Of a stretch of DNA of 12,327 nucleotides, positions 6,486 to 12,327 are shown in pieces; positions within the stretch are counted from its first letter, which is position 1; every line of letters starts with the position of its first letter. Below the pieces are notes generated by a model that saw only the letters and a program-made list of their open reading frames with translations, was not told the origin of the DNA and searched no databases. The translations under genes were made by a program, and so were the position numbers. Source of the DNA: an uncultured Lachnospiraceae bacterium (lineage in GTDB: Bacteria; Bacillota; Clostridia; Lachnospirales; Lachnospiraceae); the NCBI GenBank assembly GCA_902496125.1, contig CABUZU010000055.1:1-12327 (forward strand), in the 5' to 3' direction.

Positions 6486-7481
6486 ATGGGATTCATTGAC
6501 ACAATTAAAGCAAGAGCAAAAGCAAACAAGAAAAAAATTGTTTTAGCAGAAGGAATGGACGTAAGAATTTACGAAGCAGCAGCTAAATGTTTAGCAGAGG
6601 ATATCGCTGATATCGTAATCTTAGCTAGCCCAGAAGAAGTTGAAGCAAATAAGAAAGACTTCGATATCACAGGAGCTACGATTATTGATCCTCATACTTC
6701 TGATAAATTAGAAGCTTACGCTGAAAAATTAGCAGAACTTAGAAAGAAAAAAGGGTTAACTGTAGACCAAGCTAGAGAATTATTAGTAACAGATTATATG
6801 TTCTATGCTTGTATGATGGTTAAAATGGGAGATGCTGATGGTGTAGTATCTGGTGCTTGCCATTCAACAGCTAACACTTTAAGACCTTCATTACAGATTG
6901 TTAAGACAAAACCTGGTTGTAAATTAGTATCAGCATTCTTCTTAATCGTAGTTCCAGATTGCGAATACGGTGCAAACGGAACATTTATCTTTGCTGACTC
7001 TGGTTTAGAGCAGAATCCAGATCCTGAAAAATTAGCTGCAATCGCTGCTTCTTCAGCAGAATCATTCAAGTTATTAGTTCAGGAAGAGCCATTAGTAGCT
7101 ATGTTATCTCACTCTACTAAAGGTTCTGCAAAACATGCAGATGTTGATAAAGTAGTTGAAGCAACAAAACTTGCTAAGGAACAGTATCCACAGTATAAGA
7201 TTGATGGTGAATTACAGCTTGATGCTGCAATCGTTCCTAGTGTAGCAGCTTCTAAAGCTCCAGGTAGTGAAGTTGCTGGTAAAGCAAACGTACTTTGCTT
7301 CCCTGACTTAGATGCAGGTAACATCGGATATAAATTAGCTCAAAGACTTGCAAAAGCAGAAGCTTATGGTCCTGTAACTCAGGGTATCGCAGCTCCTATC
7401 AATGATTTATCTAGAGGATGCTCAGCAGATGATATCGTTGGTGTTGTAGCTATTACTTCTGTACAGTGTACAGCTGAGTAA
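6486..7481 (+). CDS. pta: Phosphate acetyltransferase (phosphotransacetylase)
   Basis: Pta interconverts acetyl-CoA plus phosphate and acetyl phosphate plus CoA; with acetate kinase this is the acetate-forming, ATP-yielding end of fermentation. The 331 residues correspond to the single catalytic PTA/PTB domain without the N-terminal extension of enteric Pta. Recognisable blocks are IVLAEGMDVRIYEAA near the N-terminus, MVKMGDADGVVSGA, FADSGLEQNPDPEKLAAIA, MLSHSTKGSA and, near the C-terminus, DGELQLDAAIVP followed by FPDLDAGNIGYKL. An in-frame ATG at 6459 is rejected because AAAGGAG (6471-6477) lies eight bases before ATG 6486 and downstream of 6459. Codon use looks more selective than in the neighbouring genes (many GCT, TTA, GGT, GTA), consistent with high expression. 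Acetate kinase is not encoded next to it; a strong terminator follows immediately. Confidence 0.95.
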   Translation: MGFIDTIKARAKANKKKIVLAEGMDVRIYEAAAKCLAEDIADIVILASPEEVEANKKDFDITGATIIDPHTSDKLEAYAEKLAELRKKKGLTVDQARELLVTDYMFYACMMVKMGDADGVVSGACHSTANTLRPSLQIVKTKPGCKLVSAFFLIVVPDCEYGANGTFIFADSGLEQNPDPEKLAAIAASSAESFKLLVQEEPLVAMLSHSTKGSAKHADVDKVVEATKLAKEQYPQYKIDGELQLDAAIVPSVAASKAPGSEVAGKANVLCFPDLDAGNIGYKLAQRLAKAEAYGPVTQGIAAPINDLSRGCSADDIVGVVAITSVQCTAE

Positions 7482-7501
7482 GTTATAATTGTATAAGAAT
7501 G

Positions 7502-7539
7502 AGAGGTACTACAATGTTTGTAGTACCTCTTTTATTTTT
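7502..7539 (+). terminator. Intrinsic terminator of pta
   Basis: AGAGGTACTACAA (7502-7514) and TTGTAGTACCTCT (7518-7530) form a perfect 13-bp stem with a three-base loop, followed by TTTATTTTT. It begins 20 bases after the pta stop and should make pta monocistronic. Confidence 0.93.
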
Positions 7540-7546
7540 AAAATAG

Positions 7547-7558
7547 TTGTGCTATACT
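7547..7558 (+). promoter_or_regulatory. Extended -10 promoter for the coiled-coil/SH3b operon
   Basis: TGCTATACT (7550-7558) is an extended -10. The expected -35 area is the T-rich tail of the pta terminator (TTTATT) and is weak. The 12-base string TTGTGCTATACT is identical to that in the promoter at 1035-1046. It lies about 50 bases before the first gene of the cluster and no other promoter is evident there. Confidence 0.45.
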
Positions 7559-7607
7559 GAACTGTAACTGCCATTTTGGTTGTTAATATACAAGAAAGGA
7601 TAACTAT

Positions 7608-8660
7608 ATGGAACAGTCATTACAAGTATTAGAAGCTTTCTTTAAAGAGCTAAATAAATATGTTCAGACTTGTGAAGAAGATGAAAGATGGATTGAAGAG
7701 GAAAAAAATTCATTAGAACAAAAACAAATGAATCGTAAAGATATTACTCAAAATAGTATTAATGAGAAAAAGCAAACAAAAAAGGCACAACGACTTCAAT
7801 TAATTCAGACAAAAGAAGCAGAAGAACAAGCTCTTGATAATCAGGTTAATACAAAGGAACAAGCTCTACAATCTAGTATTAATCGAAATAATACGATTTG
7901 TAAAAATATTGAAGCTTGGAAAGAAAAAATCGAAAACCCAGATTATTTTCGATATGAAAAAGAATATGCAGCATATGGCGATTTCTTTCCAGAGATTACC
8001 TCGTTAGAAGATTTTAAGGAGCTAGATTTTGAACGTATCGTTGAAGTAATTAATGCAAAAAAGACGAATACATTATTAGCAAAGGTTCGTTTGAAATTGG
8101 GTGATGATAATCTTTTAGTAGAATATGCATCTTTTTGCAACCTACTTAGTAAGGCAAGATATTTATGTGATATTGAAAATGAAGCCTTAGAAAAGAAGGG
8201 AAATTCAGAAATTCAGATTTTAGAAGACCAATTAACAGAGATTAGGAAGGCTCATCAAATTTTGACTGTGCAGATGCAGCAAAGTGAACAAAGAGAAGAA
8301 GAGGAATATCAAAAGACGTTTTATGATTTAGAACAGACAGAGCGTCTTGAAAAAGAAGACTTAAAAAATGCTACATTAGAACGAAGAAGACTTACCAATG
8401 AACGTTTTAGACAAATCTTAGCACAAGATTTCTCAGTCGAACGTTTACAGGGAATTTATACTTCATTAGAAAAGAATCGTTTACAGGCAGAAAAGACTTT
8501 ACTTTCAGATGGTTTACCATTTCAAATTCATTTGGCAAAGTTATGGATGAAGGCATCCGAATTATTAAAAATAGAACAAGTGATGAAAATTGTGAAAATA
8601 AATTATGATTTCATGCTATCAGAAGAACAAGTTTTAGTATTGCCTGGAATTTTTGGCTAA
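7608..8660 (+). CDS. Coiled-coil protein of unknown function
   Basis: I do not recognise this 350-residue protein. It is very rich in E, K and Q and has no signal peptide or membrane segment, so it should be cytoplasmic. Two long helical, heptad-like regions can be seen, at roughly residues 15-105 (WIEEEKNSLEQKQMNRKDI and on) and 195-300 (ILEDQLTEIRKAHQILTVQM and on). They are separated by a more globular stretch (PDYFRYEKEYAAYGDFFPEI, then LLAKVRLKLGDDNLLVEYAS), and a mixed tail follows, ending VLPGIFG. The start has GAAAGGATAA shortly upstream of the ATG. The next gene begins 13 bp after the stop, so the two are almost certainly cotranscribed. A scaffold or a partner for the cytoplasmic part of that membrane protein is an inference from position only. 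It has no ATPase or nuclease motif that I can see. Confidence 0.8.
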   Translation: MEQSLQVLEAFFKELNKYVQTCEEDERWIEEEKNSLEQKQMNRKDITQNSINEKKQTKKAQRLQLIQTKEAEEQALDNQVNTKEQALQSSINRNNTICKNIEAWKEKIENPDYFRYEKEYAAYGDFFPEITSLEDFKELDFERIVEVINAKKTNTLLAKVRLKLGDDNLLVEYASFCNLLSKARYLCDIENEALEKKGNSEIQILEDQLTEIRKAHQILTVQMQQSEQREEEEYQKTFYDLEQTERLEKEDLKNATLERRRLTNERFRQILAQDFSVERLQGIYTSLEKNRLQAEKTLLSDGLPFQIHLAKLWMKASELLKIEQVMKIVKINYDFMLSEEQVLVLPGIFG

Positions 8661-8673
8661 GAAAGGAATTTTT

Positions 8674-10185
8674 ATGGTAGAGGAAACTTATTATTGGGAT
8701 GAACAAGGTATGTCGGTTGCTGATTATATTAGACATATCAGTGAAGTGGTAGAGAATTTAGCCGATGTATTATTAGAGGATTTTCAAAAGCCTTCTTTTG
8801 TCAATTGGTTAGATGATTTAGGATATGGCAATGTATATAATGAATGGTATAATTTCTATTATAGAGAAAATGGAGTCTATAAAGATGAAAAGTGGGTAGG
8901 TCATGCACTGATGCTTTTAGAAAGAATTAGTAGTGAAAATCATGACCGAATTGTAAATTTATATGTTGACTATATTAAAATGCAACCTCAGTTTTGGGTA
9001 AAAGAAAACATTGATTTTTATCAAATGGATGAGGCAATGGAGCATATTTTAGTTGACTCATTAGATAGACTAGAGTTTACTCCGGATAAAAGCTTAAATG
9101 AACTTGGTGCTTCTTATGAAGAATTATGCCAACTTTATAATGATTTAAAGAGAGAGTTTATGAACAATTTATGGTTATATCAATTTAATCTTTATGAAGT
9201 TAGTAAATATCGAATTACAAGTTCTCATCCAGATGCGTATTTTGTTTCATCAAGTCGTTATCAGGCAGTACCAGTTGGCTGGTTAAAAACACAGGTAAAG
9301 GATTATACACCTGAGAGATTAAATTTAGCAGCAGTTTCGATGAAAGAAGAAGCTGTGAAGCATTTAGAAGCATTAAAAGAACAAGCAAGTTCTTGGAAAA
9401 ATGAGATGCTTGCAATTAAGAAGAAAAAGACATCAAGTAAAAATGTACCAAATGGAAAATTATCAATCCTTAGTGCAATTATTAGTGCATTAGTTATTTT
9501 ATATTGCATTGTTGGATTTATTCGTGTTGGAAGTTGGGATTATGGCATTTTACTTCGTATCATCTATATTTGCTCAATCATTTTATCAGGAATTTGTTTG
9601 ATACAGTTTTTGAAACAATTAGCATCTTATGGTATTTGGCAAAAATTACAAGGATGCTATCAGGAAATTACCTTATTTTCGAAAGATTTAGAAGAGCATT
9701 TAGTAGAACTTAGGAAAAACATTACGCTTAATAATAATTTGTTATTGAGCAAGGAACCGATTGTGATGAAAAAAGAAAATGGAATGGTAAATGCTCAAGT
9801 AACGCAAGCGACGTTTAAACAGTTAGCCCAAAGTAAAAAGATAAAAAAGGGAACAAAAATTTATTTAATCATTATTCCTATTATATTAGTAATTAATGTA
9901 TCCCTTACAACCTTTATAGGTAAAGGAGAGAAGACATCAACGAAAATACCTACTAAAACTGTAGAAATACAGGCAGATGACCATAAAACTTATACCGTAA
10001 ATGTAGCAAATGCGAATGTAAGAAGTGGTCCTGGAACTTCTTATAAGCGTATTGATACTTATAAAAAAGGTAAAGAATTTGAGGGAACAGGAAAATCTGA
10101 AAAAGATAATTCGAATCGAACCTGGTATGAAATTATATTAGATGATGGACAGACGGGGTGGATTTGTGAGACGACAGTAGAGTAG
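8674..10185 (+). CDS. Membrane protein with large cytoplasmic domain and extracytoplasmic C-terminal SH3b domain
   Basis: I recognise only the C-terminal domain of this 503-residue protein. Residues 1-255 are soluble, with many W, Y and F, and end in a helical stretch and the basic run KKKKTSSK. Hydrophobic segments lie at about 263-283 and 292-313 (a hairpin). Residues 314-395 form a second soluble loop ending in KSKKIKKGTK, and a third membrane segment follows at about 396-415. The rest, residues 438-503, is a bacterial SH3 domain (NVRSGPG at 448-454, then WYEI, and GWICE at the end). By the positive-inside rule the N-terminus and loop are cytoplasmic and the SH3b is outside, where such domains commonly bind cell wall. 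ATG 8674 is chosen over TTG 8653 because GAAAGGA (8661-8667) lies six bases before it. It pairs with the coiled-coil gene 13 bp upstream. A wall-to-cytoplasm sensor or anchor is possible but unproven. Confidence 0.85.
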   Translation: MVEETYYWDEQGMSVADYIRHISEVVENLADVLLEDFQKPSFVNWLDDLGYGNVYNEWYNFYYRENGVYKDEKWVGHALMLLERISSENHDRIVNLYVDYIKMQPQFWVKENIDFYQMDEAMEHILVDSLDRLEFTPDKSLNELGASYEELCQLYNDLKREFMNNLWLYQFNLYEVSKYRITSSHPDAYFVSSSRYQAVPVGWLKTQVKDYTPERLNLAAVSMKEEAVKHLEALKEQASSWKNEMLAIKKKKTSSKNVPNGKLSILSAIISALVILYCIVGFIRVGSWDYGILLRIIYICSIILSGICLIQFLKQLASYGIWQKLQGCYQEITLFSKDLEEHLVELRKNITLNNNLLLSKEPIVMKKENGMVNAQVTQATFKQLAQSKKIKKGTKIYLIIIPIILVINVSLTTFIGKGEKTSTKIPTKTVEIQADDHKTYTVNVANANVRSGPGTSYKRIDTYKKGKEFEGTGKSEKDNSNRTWYEIILDDGQTGWICETTVE

Positions 10186-10213
10186 ATATTAAAATGTAAT
10201 TGGAGGGAGAATC

Positions 10214-10645
10214 ATGATTTATACACCGATGACAAGAAAGGCAATGATAGTAGCTTATAAAGCACATGAAAATCAAGTAGACCGTTCAGGAGTTCCCTAT
10301 ATTTTTCATCCTTTTCATGTAGCAGAATCTATGGAGACGGAAGCAGAGGTGTGTGTTGCTTTACTTCATGATGTAGTAGAGGATACGAATTATACGATTG
10401 AAGATTTGCAAAAAGAGGGATTTAGTGAGGAGGTATTAGATGCAGTAGCACTTCTTACTAGAGATAAAAGTGAAGAATATATGGATTATGTGTATAAAAT
10501 AAAACCCAATGCAATTGCACGAAAAGTAAAATTATCGGATTTAGAACATAATAGTGATGAGAGTCGTTTATTAGAAAAGGATGCTCACTATGAAGAGCTA
10601 AAGAAGAGATATGAAAAAGCAAAAATGTATTTAGAATCTAACTAG
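10214..10645 (+). CDS. Small HD-domain hydrolase, RelA/SpoT hydrolase-like (small alarmone hydrolase candidate)
   Basis: This 143-residue stand-alone HD protein resembles the (p)ppGpp hydrolase domain of Rel/SpoT and the MESH1-type small alarmone hydrolases, which remove the 3' pyrophosphate of ppGpp. Expected residues are present: AHENQVDRSGVPYIFHP with the metal ligand H32, ALLHDVVEDT with H52/D53 and E56/D57, and VKLSDLEHNSD with D109 and N113. No synthetase, TGS or ACT domain is attached. It is shorter than MESH1 (about 180 residues), so the substrate could also be another pyrophosphorylated nucleotide. The start has GGAGGGAG just upstream of the ATG. It lies 28 bp after the SH3b gene and 15 bp before the sirtuin gene, so it is probably in the same operon. 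Confidence 0.8.
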   Translation: MIYTPMTRKAMIVAYKAHENQVDRSGVPYIFHPFHVAESMETEAEVCVALLHDVVEDTNYTIEDLQKEGFSEEVLDAVALLTRDKSEEYMDYVYKIKPNAIARKVKLSDLEHNSDESRLLEKDAHYEELKKRYEKAKMYLESN

Positions 10646-10660
10646 AAAGGATGGATATTC

Positions 10661-11374
10661 ATGAGTGAAGATACTTTAAGAGAGTGGATTGAAGCAAGTA
10701 ATAATATTGTATTTTTTGGTGGTGCTGGTGTGTCAACAGAAAGCAATATCCCAGATTTTAGAAGTGTAGATGGATTATATAATCAACAATATGATTATCC
10801 ACCAGAAATGATTTTAAGCCATAGCTTTTTCATGAAAAAGCCAGAAGAATTTTATCGTTTTTATCATAATAAAATGCTTTTTCCAAATGCGAAGCCTAAT
10901 AAAGCTCATTTGGCATTGGCAAAATTAGAAAAAGAAGGAAAATTAAAAGCTGTCATTACTCAAAACATTGATGGACTTCATCAGGCAGCAGGTAGTAAAG
11001 AAGTATTAGAATTACATGGTAGCGTACATAGAAATTATTGCATGAAATGTGGAAAGTTCTATGGATTTGAGGAAATTTTAAAATCAACGGGAATTCCTAG
11101 ATGTAGTTGCGGTGGAATGATTAAACCAGATGTCGTTCTTTATGAAGAAGGATTAGATTCTAATGTGATTCAAAAGACATTAGAGTATATTTCAAATGCG
11201 GATATGCTAATTATTGGTGGAACTTCTCTTACTGTCTATCCTGCTGCAAGCTTTATTAATTATTACAGAGGAAGTAAGCTGGTGTTAATTAATAAAAGCA
11301 CAACGCCTATGGATTCAAAGGCAGATTTAGTAATTGCACAGCCGATTGGAGAGGTTTTAGGTAAATTTCTATGA
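10661..11374 (+). CDS. NAD-dependent protein deacylase, sirtuin (Sir2/CobB family)
   Basis: Sirtuins remove acetyl or other acyl groups from lysine, using NAD and releasing nicotinamide and O-acyl-ADP-ribose. The 237-residue length is typical of bacterial single-domain sirtuins. The Rossmann motif is GAGVSTESNIPDFRS (21-35), with asparagine where many members have glycine. TQNIDGLH (100-107) and the catalytic HG (H119) follow. The zinc site is C127-X2-C130 with C148-X-C150. GGTSLTVYPA and VLINKS complete the NAD-binding fold. AGAAAGGATG lies upstream of the ATG, partly overlapping the end of the HD gene. The stop overlaps the start of the DUF951 gene (ATGA). Because acetyl phosphate made by Pta can acetylate proteins without an enzyme, a deacetylase in the same region is suggestive but no more. 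Confidence 0.93.
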   Translation: MSEDTLREWIEASNNIVFFGGAGVSTESNIPDFRSVDGLYNQQYDYPPEMILSHSFFMKKPEEFYRFYHNKMLFPNAKPNKAHLALAKLEKEGKLKAVITQNIDGLHQAAGSKEVLELHGSVHRNYCMKCGKFYGFEEILKSTGIPRCSCGGMIKPDVVLYEEGLDSNVIQKTLEYISNADMLIIGGTSLTVYPAASFINYYRGSKLVLINKSTTPMDSKADLVIAQPIGEVLGKFL

Positions 11375-11571
11375 GTGAGAGATTAAATTATGAAGTAGGA
11401 GATATTGTAAAACTAAAAAAACCACATCCTTGTGGTAGCTATGAATGGGAAATCTTGCGTGTTGGTGCTGATTTTCGTTTAAAATGCATAGGTTGTGACC
11501 ATATGATTATGGTATCAAGAAAGGTTGTAGAAAAAAATACAAGAGGACTTGTGAAAAAAACACTTGCATAA
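11371..11571 (+). CDS. DUF951 family protein (YyzM-like)
   Basis: This 66-residue protein belongs to the small DUF951 family (B. subtilis YyzM), which in many Firmicutes is encoded just before rpsF-ssb-rpsR, as here. Its function is not known. The family features are visible: YEVGDIVKLKKPHPCGSYEW, then ILRVGADFRLKC and GC. The cysteines C21, C39 and C42 with nearby histidines could hold a metal. The fold looks small and beta-rich, like KOW or SH3-like nucleic-acid-binding proteins, though that is an impression. The ATG overlaps the sirtuin stop by four bases and the nearest purine-rich site is about 16 bases upstream, so translation probably depends on coupling to the sirtuin gene. Its stop codon lies within the rpsF promoter region. 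Confidence 0.88.
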   Translation: MSERLNYEVGDIVKLKKPHPCGSYEWEILRVGADFRLKCIGCDHMIMVSRKVVEKNTRGLVKKTLA

Positions 11572-11592
11572 ATTTTAGTTTTATGTTATAGT
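11564..11592 (+). promoter_or_regulatory. Promoter for the rpsF-ssb operon
   Basis: TTGCAT (11564-11569) and TATAGT (11587-11592) are spaced by 17 bp, and TGT precedes the -10 (extended -10). The -35 overlaps the last codons of the DUF951 gene. Transcription should begin near 11599, leaving a leader of about 80 bases. Confidence 0.75.
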
Positions 11593-11620
11593 AATAAACC
11601 GTGATAAATTATAAGAATTA

Positions 11621-11668
11621 TCCTTGCTTTTAGCTAGTCTAAGAGCCGCAAAAGAGTCCATAAGGAGG
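11621..11668 (+). promoter_or_regulatory. rpsF mRNA leader, candidate S6:S18 autoregulatory element
   Basis: The leader can fold into a hairpin, CTTTTAG (11627-11633) with CTAAGAG (11639-11645) across a five-base loop. TTG (11624-11626) pairs with CAA (11649-11651) below it, leaving CCG (11646-11648) as a three-base bulge. A bulged CCG next to a hairpin is the published hallmark of the rpsF leader bound by the S6:S18 complex, which mimics their 16S rRNA site. In addition TCCTT (11621-11625) is complementary to AAGGA in the ribosome binding site (11662-11668), which suggests how translation could be shut off. The fold was made by hand; no covariation was checked. Confidence 0.55.
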
Positions 11669-11679
11669 TAAACATTAAT

Positions 11680-11970
11680 ATGAAAAAGTATGAATTAGCT
11701 GTTGTTTTAAGCACAAAGCTGGATGAAGAAGAAAGAGCAGCTGTAATCGAAAAAGTAAAAGGTTATATTGCTCGTTTCAACGGTACTGTAACTGAAGTAA
11801 ACGAAAGCGGTAAGAAGAAACTTGCTTATGAAATCCAGAAGATGAGAGAAGCATTCTATTATTTCATTCAGTTTGAAACAGAAGATGCAAACTGCCCTAA
11901 CGAAGTTGAATCTCACATTCGTTTAATGGAACAGGTTATCAGATATTTATGTGTAAAACAGGAAGCTTAA
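11680..11970 (+). CDS. rpsF: 30S ribosomal protein S6
   Basis: S6 binds 16S rRNA together with S18 in the platform of the 30S subunit. The 96-residue protein is full length and typical: MKKYELAVVLSTKLDEEER at the start, then the RFNGTVTEVNESGKKKLAYE segment and FYYFIQFETE, ending in IRLMEQVIRYLCVK. A strong AAGGAGG (11662-11668) lies 11 bases before the ATG. It heads the conserved rpsF-ssb(-rpsR) operon; ssb follows by 24 bp, and rpsR is expected just beyond the window. Codon use is biased, as expected of a ribosomal protein. Control by its own leader is proposed from the RNA fold described separately. Confidence 0.97.
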   Translation: MKKYELAVVLSTKLDEEERAAVIEKVKGYIARFNGTVTEVNESGKKKLAYEIQKMREAFYYFIQFETEDANCPNEVESHIRLMEQVIRYLCVKQEA

Positions 11971-11994
11971 GTTAAGAAAGTTTCGGGTGATTGA

Positions 11995-12327
11995 ATGAAT
12001 AAAGTAATTTTAATGGGAAGATTAACAAGAGAACCAGATATTCGATATGCTTCCCGTGGCGATAGTCAGATGGCTGTAGCCAGATATACTTTAGCTGTTG
12101 ATAGACGTTTTCGTCGTAACAATGATGGAGCAGATCAGCAGAGTGCAGATTTTATTAGTTGCGTAGCATTTGATAGAAATGCAGAATTTGCTGAGAAGTA
12201 TTTACATCAAGGAACCAAGATTGCTGTAACAGGCAGAATTCAGACGGGTTCTTATGTTAATAGAGACGGTGCAAAAGTATATACAACAGATGTAGTAATA
12301 GAAGAACAGGAATTTGCTGAAAGCAAA
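11995..12327 (+). CDS. ssb: Single-stranded DNA-binding protein, 3' partial
   Basis: Ssb coats single-stranded DNA in replication and repair and recruits partners through its acidic C-terminal tip. The first 111 residues are present and cover nearly the whole OB fold: NKVILMGRLTREPDIRY, VARYTLAVDRRFRR, DFISCVAF, AEKYLHQGTKIAVTGRIQTG, and GAKVYTTDVVIEEQEF. The frame is open to the last base, so the flexible linker and C-terminal tip lie outside. The usual AAGGAGG is missing; GGTGAT (11986-11991), complementary to the ATCACC part of the 16S tail, gives effectively correct spacing to ATG 11995, and the family N-terminus confirms that start. It is cotranscribed with rpsF. Confidence 0.95.
   Translation, partial: MNKVILMGRLTREPDIRYASRGDSQMAVARYTLAVDRRFRRNNDGADQQSADFISCVAFDRNAEFAEKYLHQGTKIAVTGRIQTGSYVNRDGAKVYTTDVVIEEQEFAESK

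Noticed and set aside
6335..6529. 64-codon minus-strand frame over the pta start and the tmcAL-pta spacer
   Set aside because: It overlaps the pta start and both promoters and has no family resemblance or ribosome binding site.
10164..10192. Possible internal promoter (TTGTGA, 17 bp, TATTAA) before the HD-domain gene
   Set aside because: Both hexamers match at only four of six positions and the segment lies at the end of a coding sequence; expression from the upstream operon is simpler.
1..12327. Mobile element, CRISPR array, defence or toxin-antitoxin system
   Set aside because: No transposase, integrase, terminal repeats, evenly spaced repeats or nuclease genes were found; the sirtuin is a short stand-alone deacylase without the extra domains of Sir2-based defence proteins.

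Overview
The window reads as chromosomal core sequence from a low-GC Firmicute, most likely an anaerobic member of the Lachnospiraceae or a related clostridial family. The basis is the AT-rich coding sequence, strong AAGGAGG-type ribosome binding sites, the character of the Pta, RpsF and Ssb proteins, and the gene neighbourhoods (tmcAL divergent from pta; DUF951 gene before rpsF-ssb). There is no transposase, integrase, CRISPR array, tRNA or rRNA. Both ends cut a gene.

Left part (1-2613). The window opens inside a reading frame that joins the C-terminal end of AccD to a whole AccA region, so acetyl-CoA carboxyltransferase appears to be one fused protein. A MarR/FabT-like regulator with its own promoter follows. 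It faces an lplA-family lipoate ligase gene on the minus strand, and the two share a bidirectional terminator. The 149-bp gap after lplA holds divergent promoters.

Middle (2614-6485). An SsuB/TauB-type ABC ATPase and its permease form a translationally overlapping pair. The substrate-binding protein gene is not there; in its place is a ten-codon ORF and then a membrane acyltransferase gene. The acyltransferase gene runs tail-to-tail into tmcAL (tRNA-Met cytidine acetate ligase, minus strand), overlapping it by 29 bp. A terminator-like hairpin for the plus strand lies inside the tmcAL coding sequence. tmcAL and pta (phosphotransacetylase) diverge from a 147-bp region centred on a perfect 19-bp palindrome that covers the -35 elements of both promoters. 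ackA, the usual partner of pta, is not in the window.

Right part (7502-12327). After the strong pta terminator, five plus-strand genes follow closely: a soluble coiled-coil protein of unknown function, a membrane protein with an extracytoplasmic SH3b domain, a small HD hydrolase resembling (p)ppGpp hydrolases, a sirtuin, and a DUF951 protein. The spacing suggests one operon. The coiled-coil/SH3b pair is the best candidate for an undescribed system. The rpsF-ssb operon then starts from its own promoter, with a leader that can fold like the S6:S18 autoregulatory element; ssb runs off the end.

An acetyl theme recurs: AccDA uses acetyl-CoA, Pta interconverts acetyl-CoA and acetyl phosphate, TmcAL uses acetate, and the sirtuin removes acyl groups from lysine. 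Whether this is functional linkage or coincidence cannot be told from the sequence.
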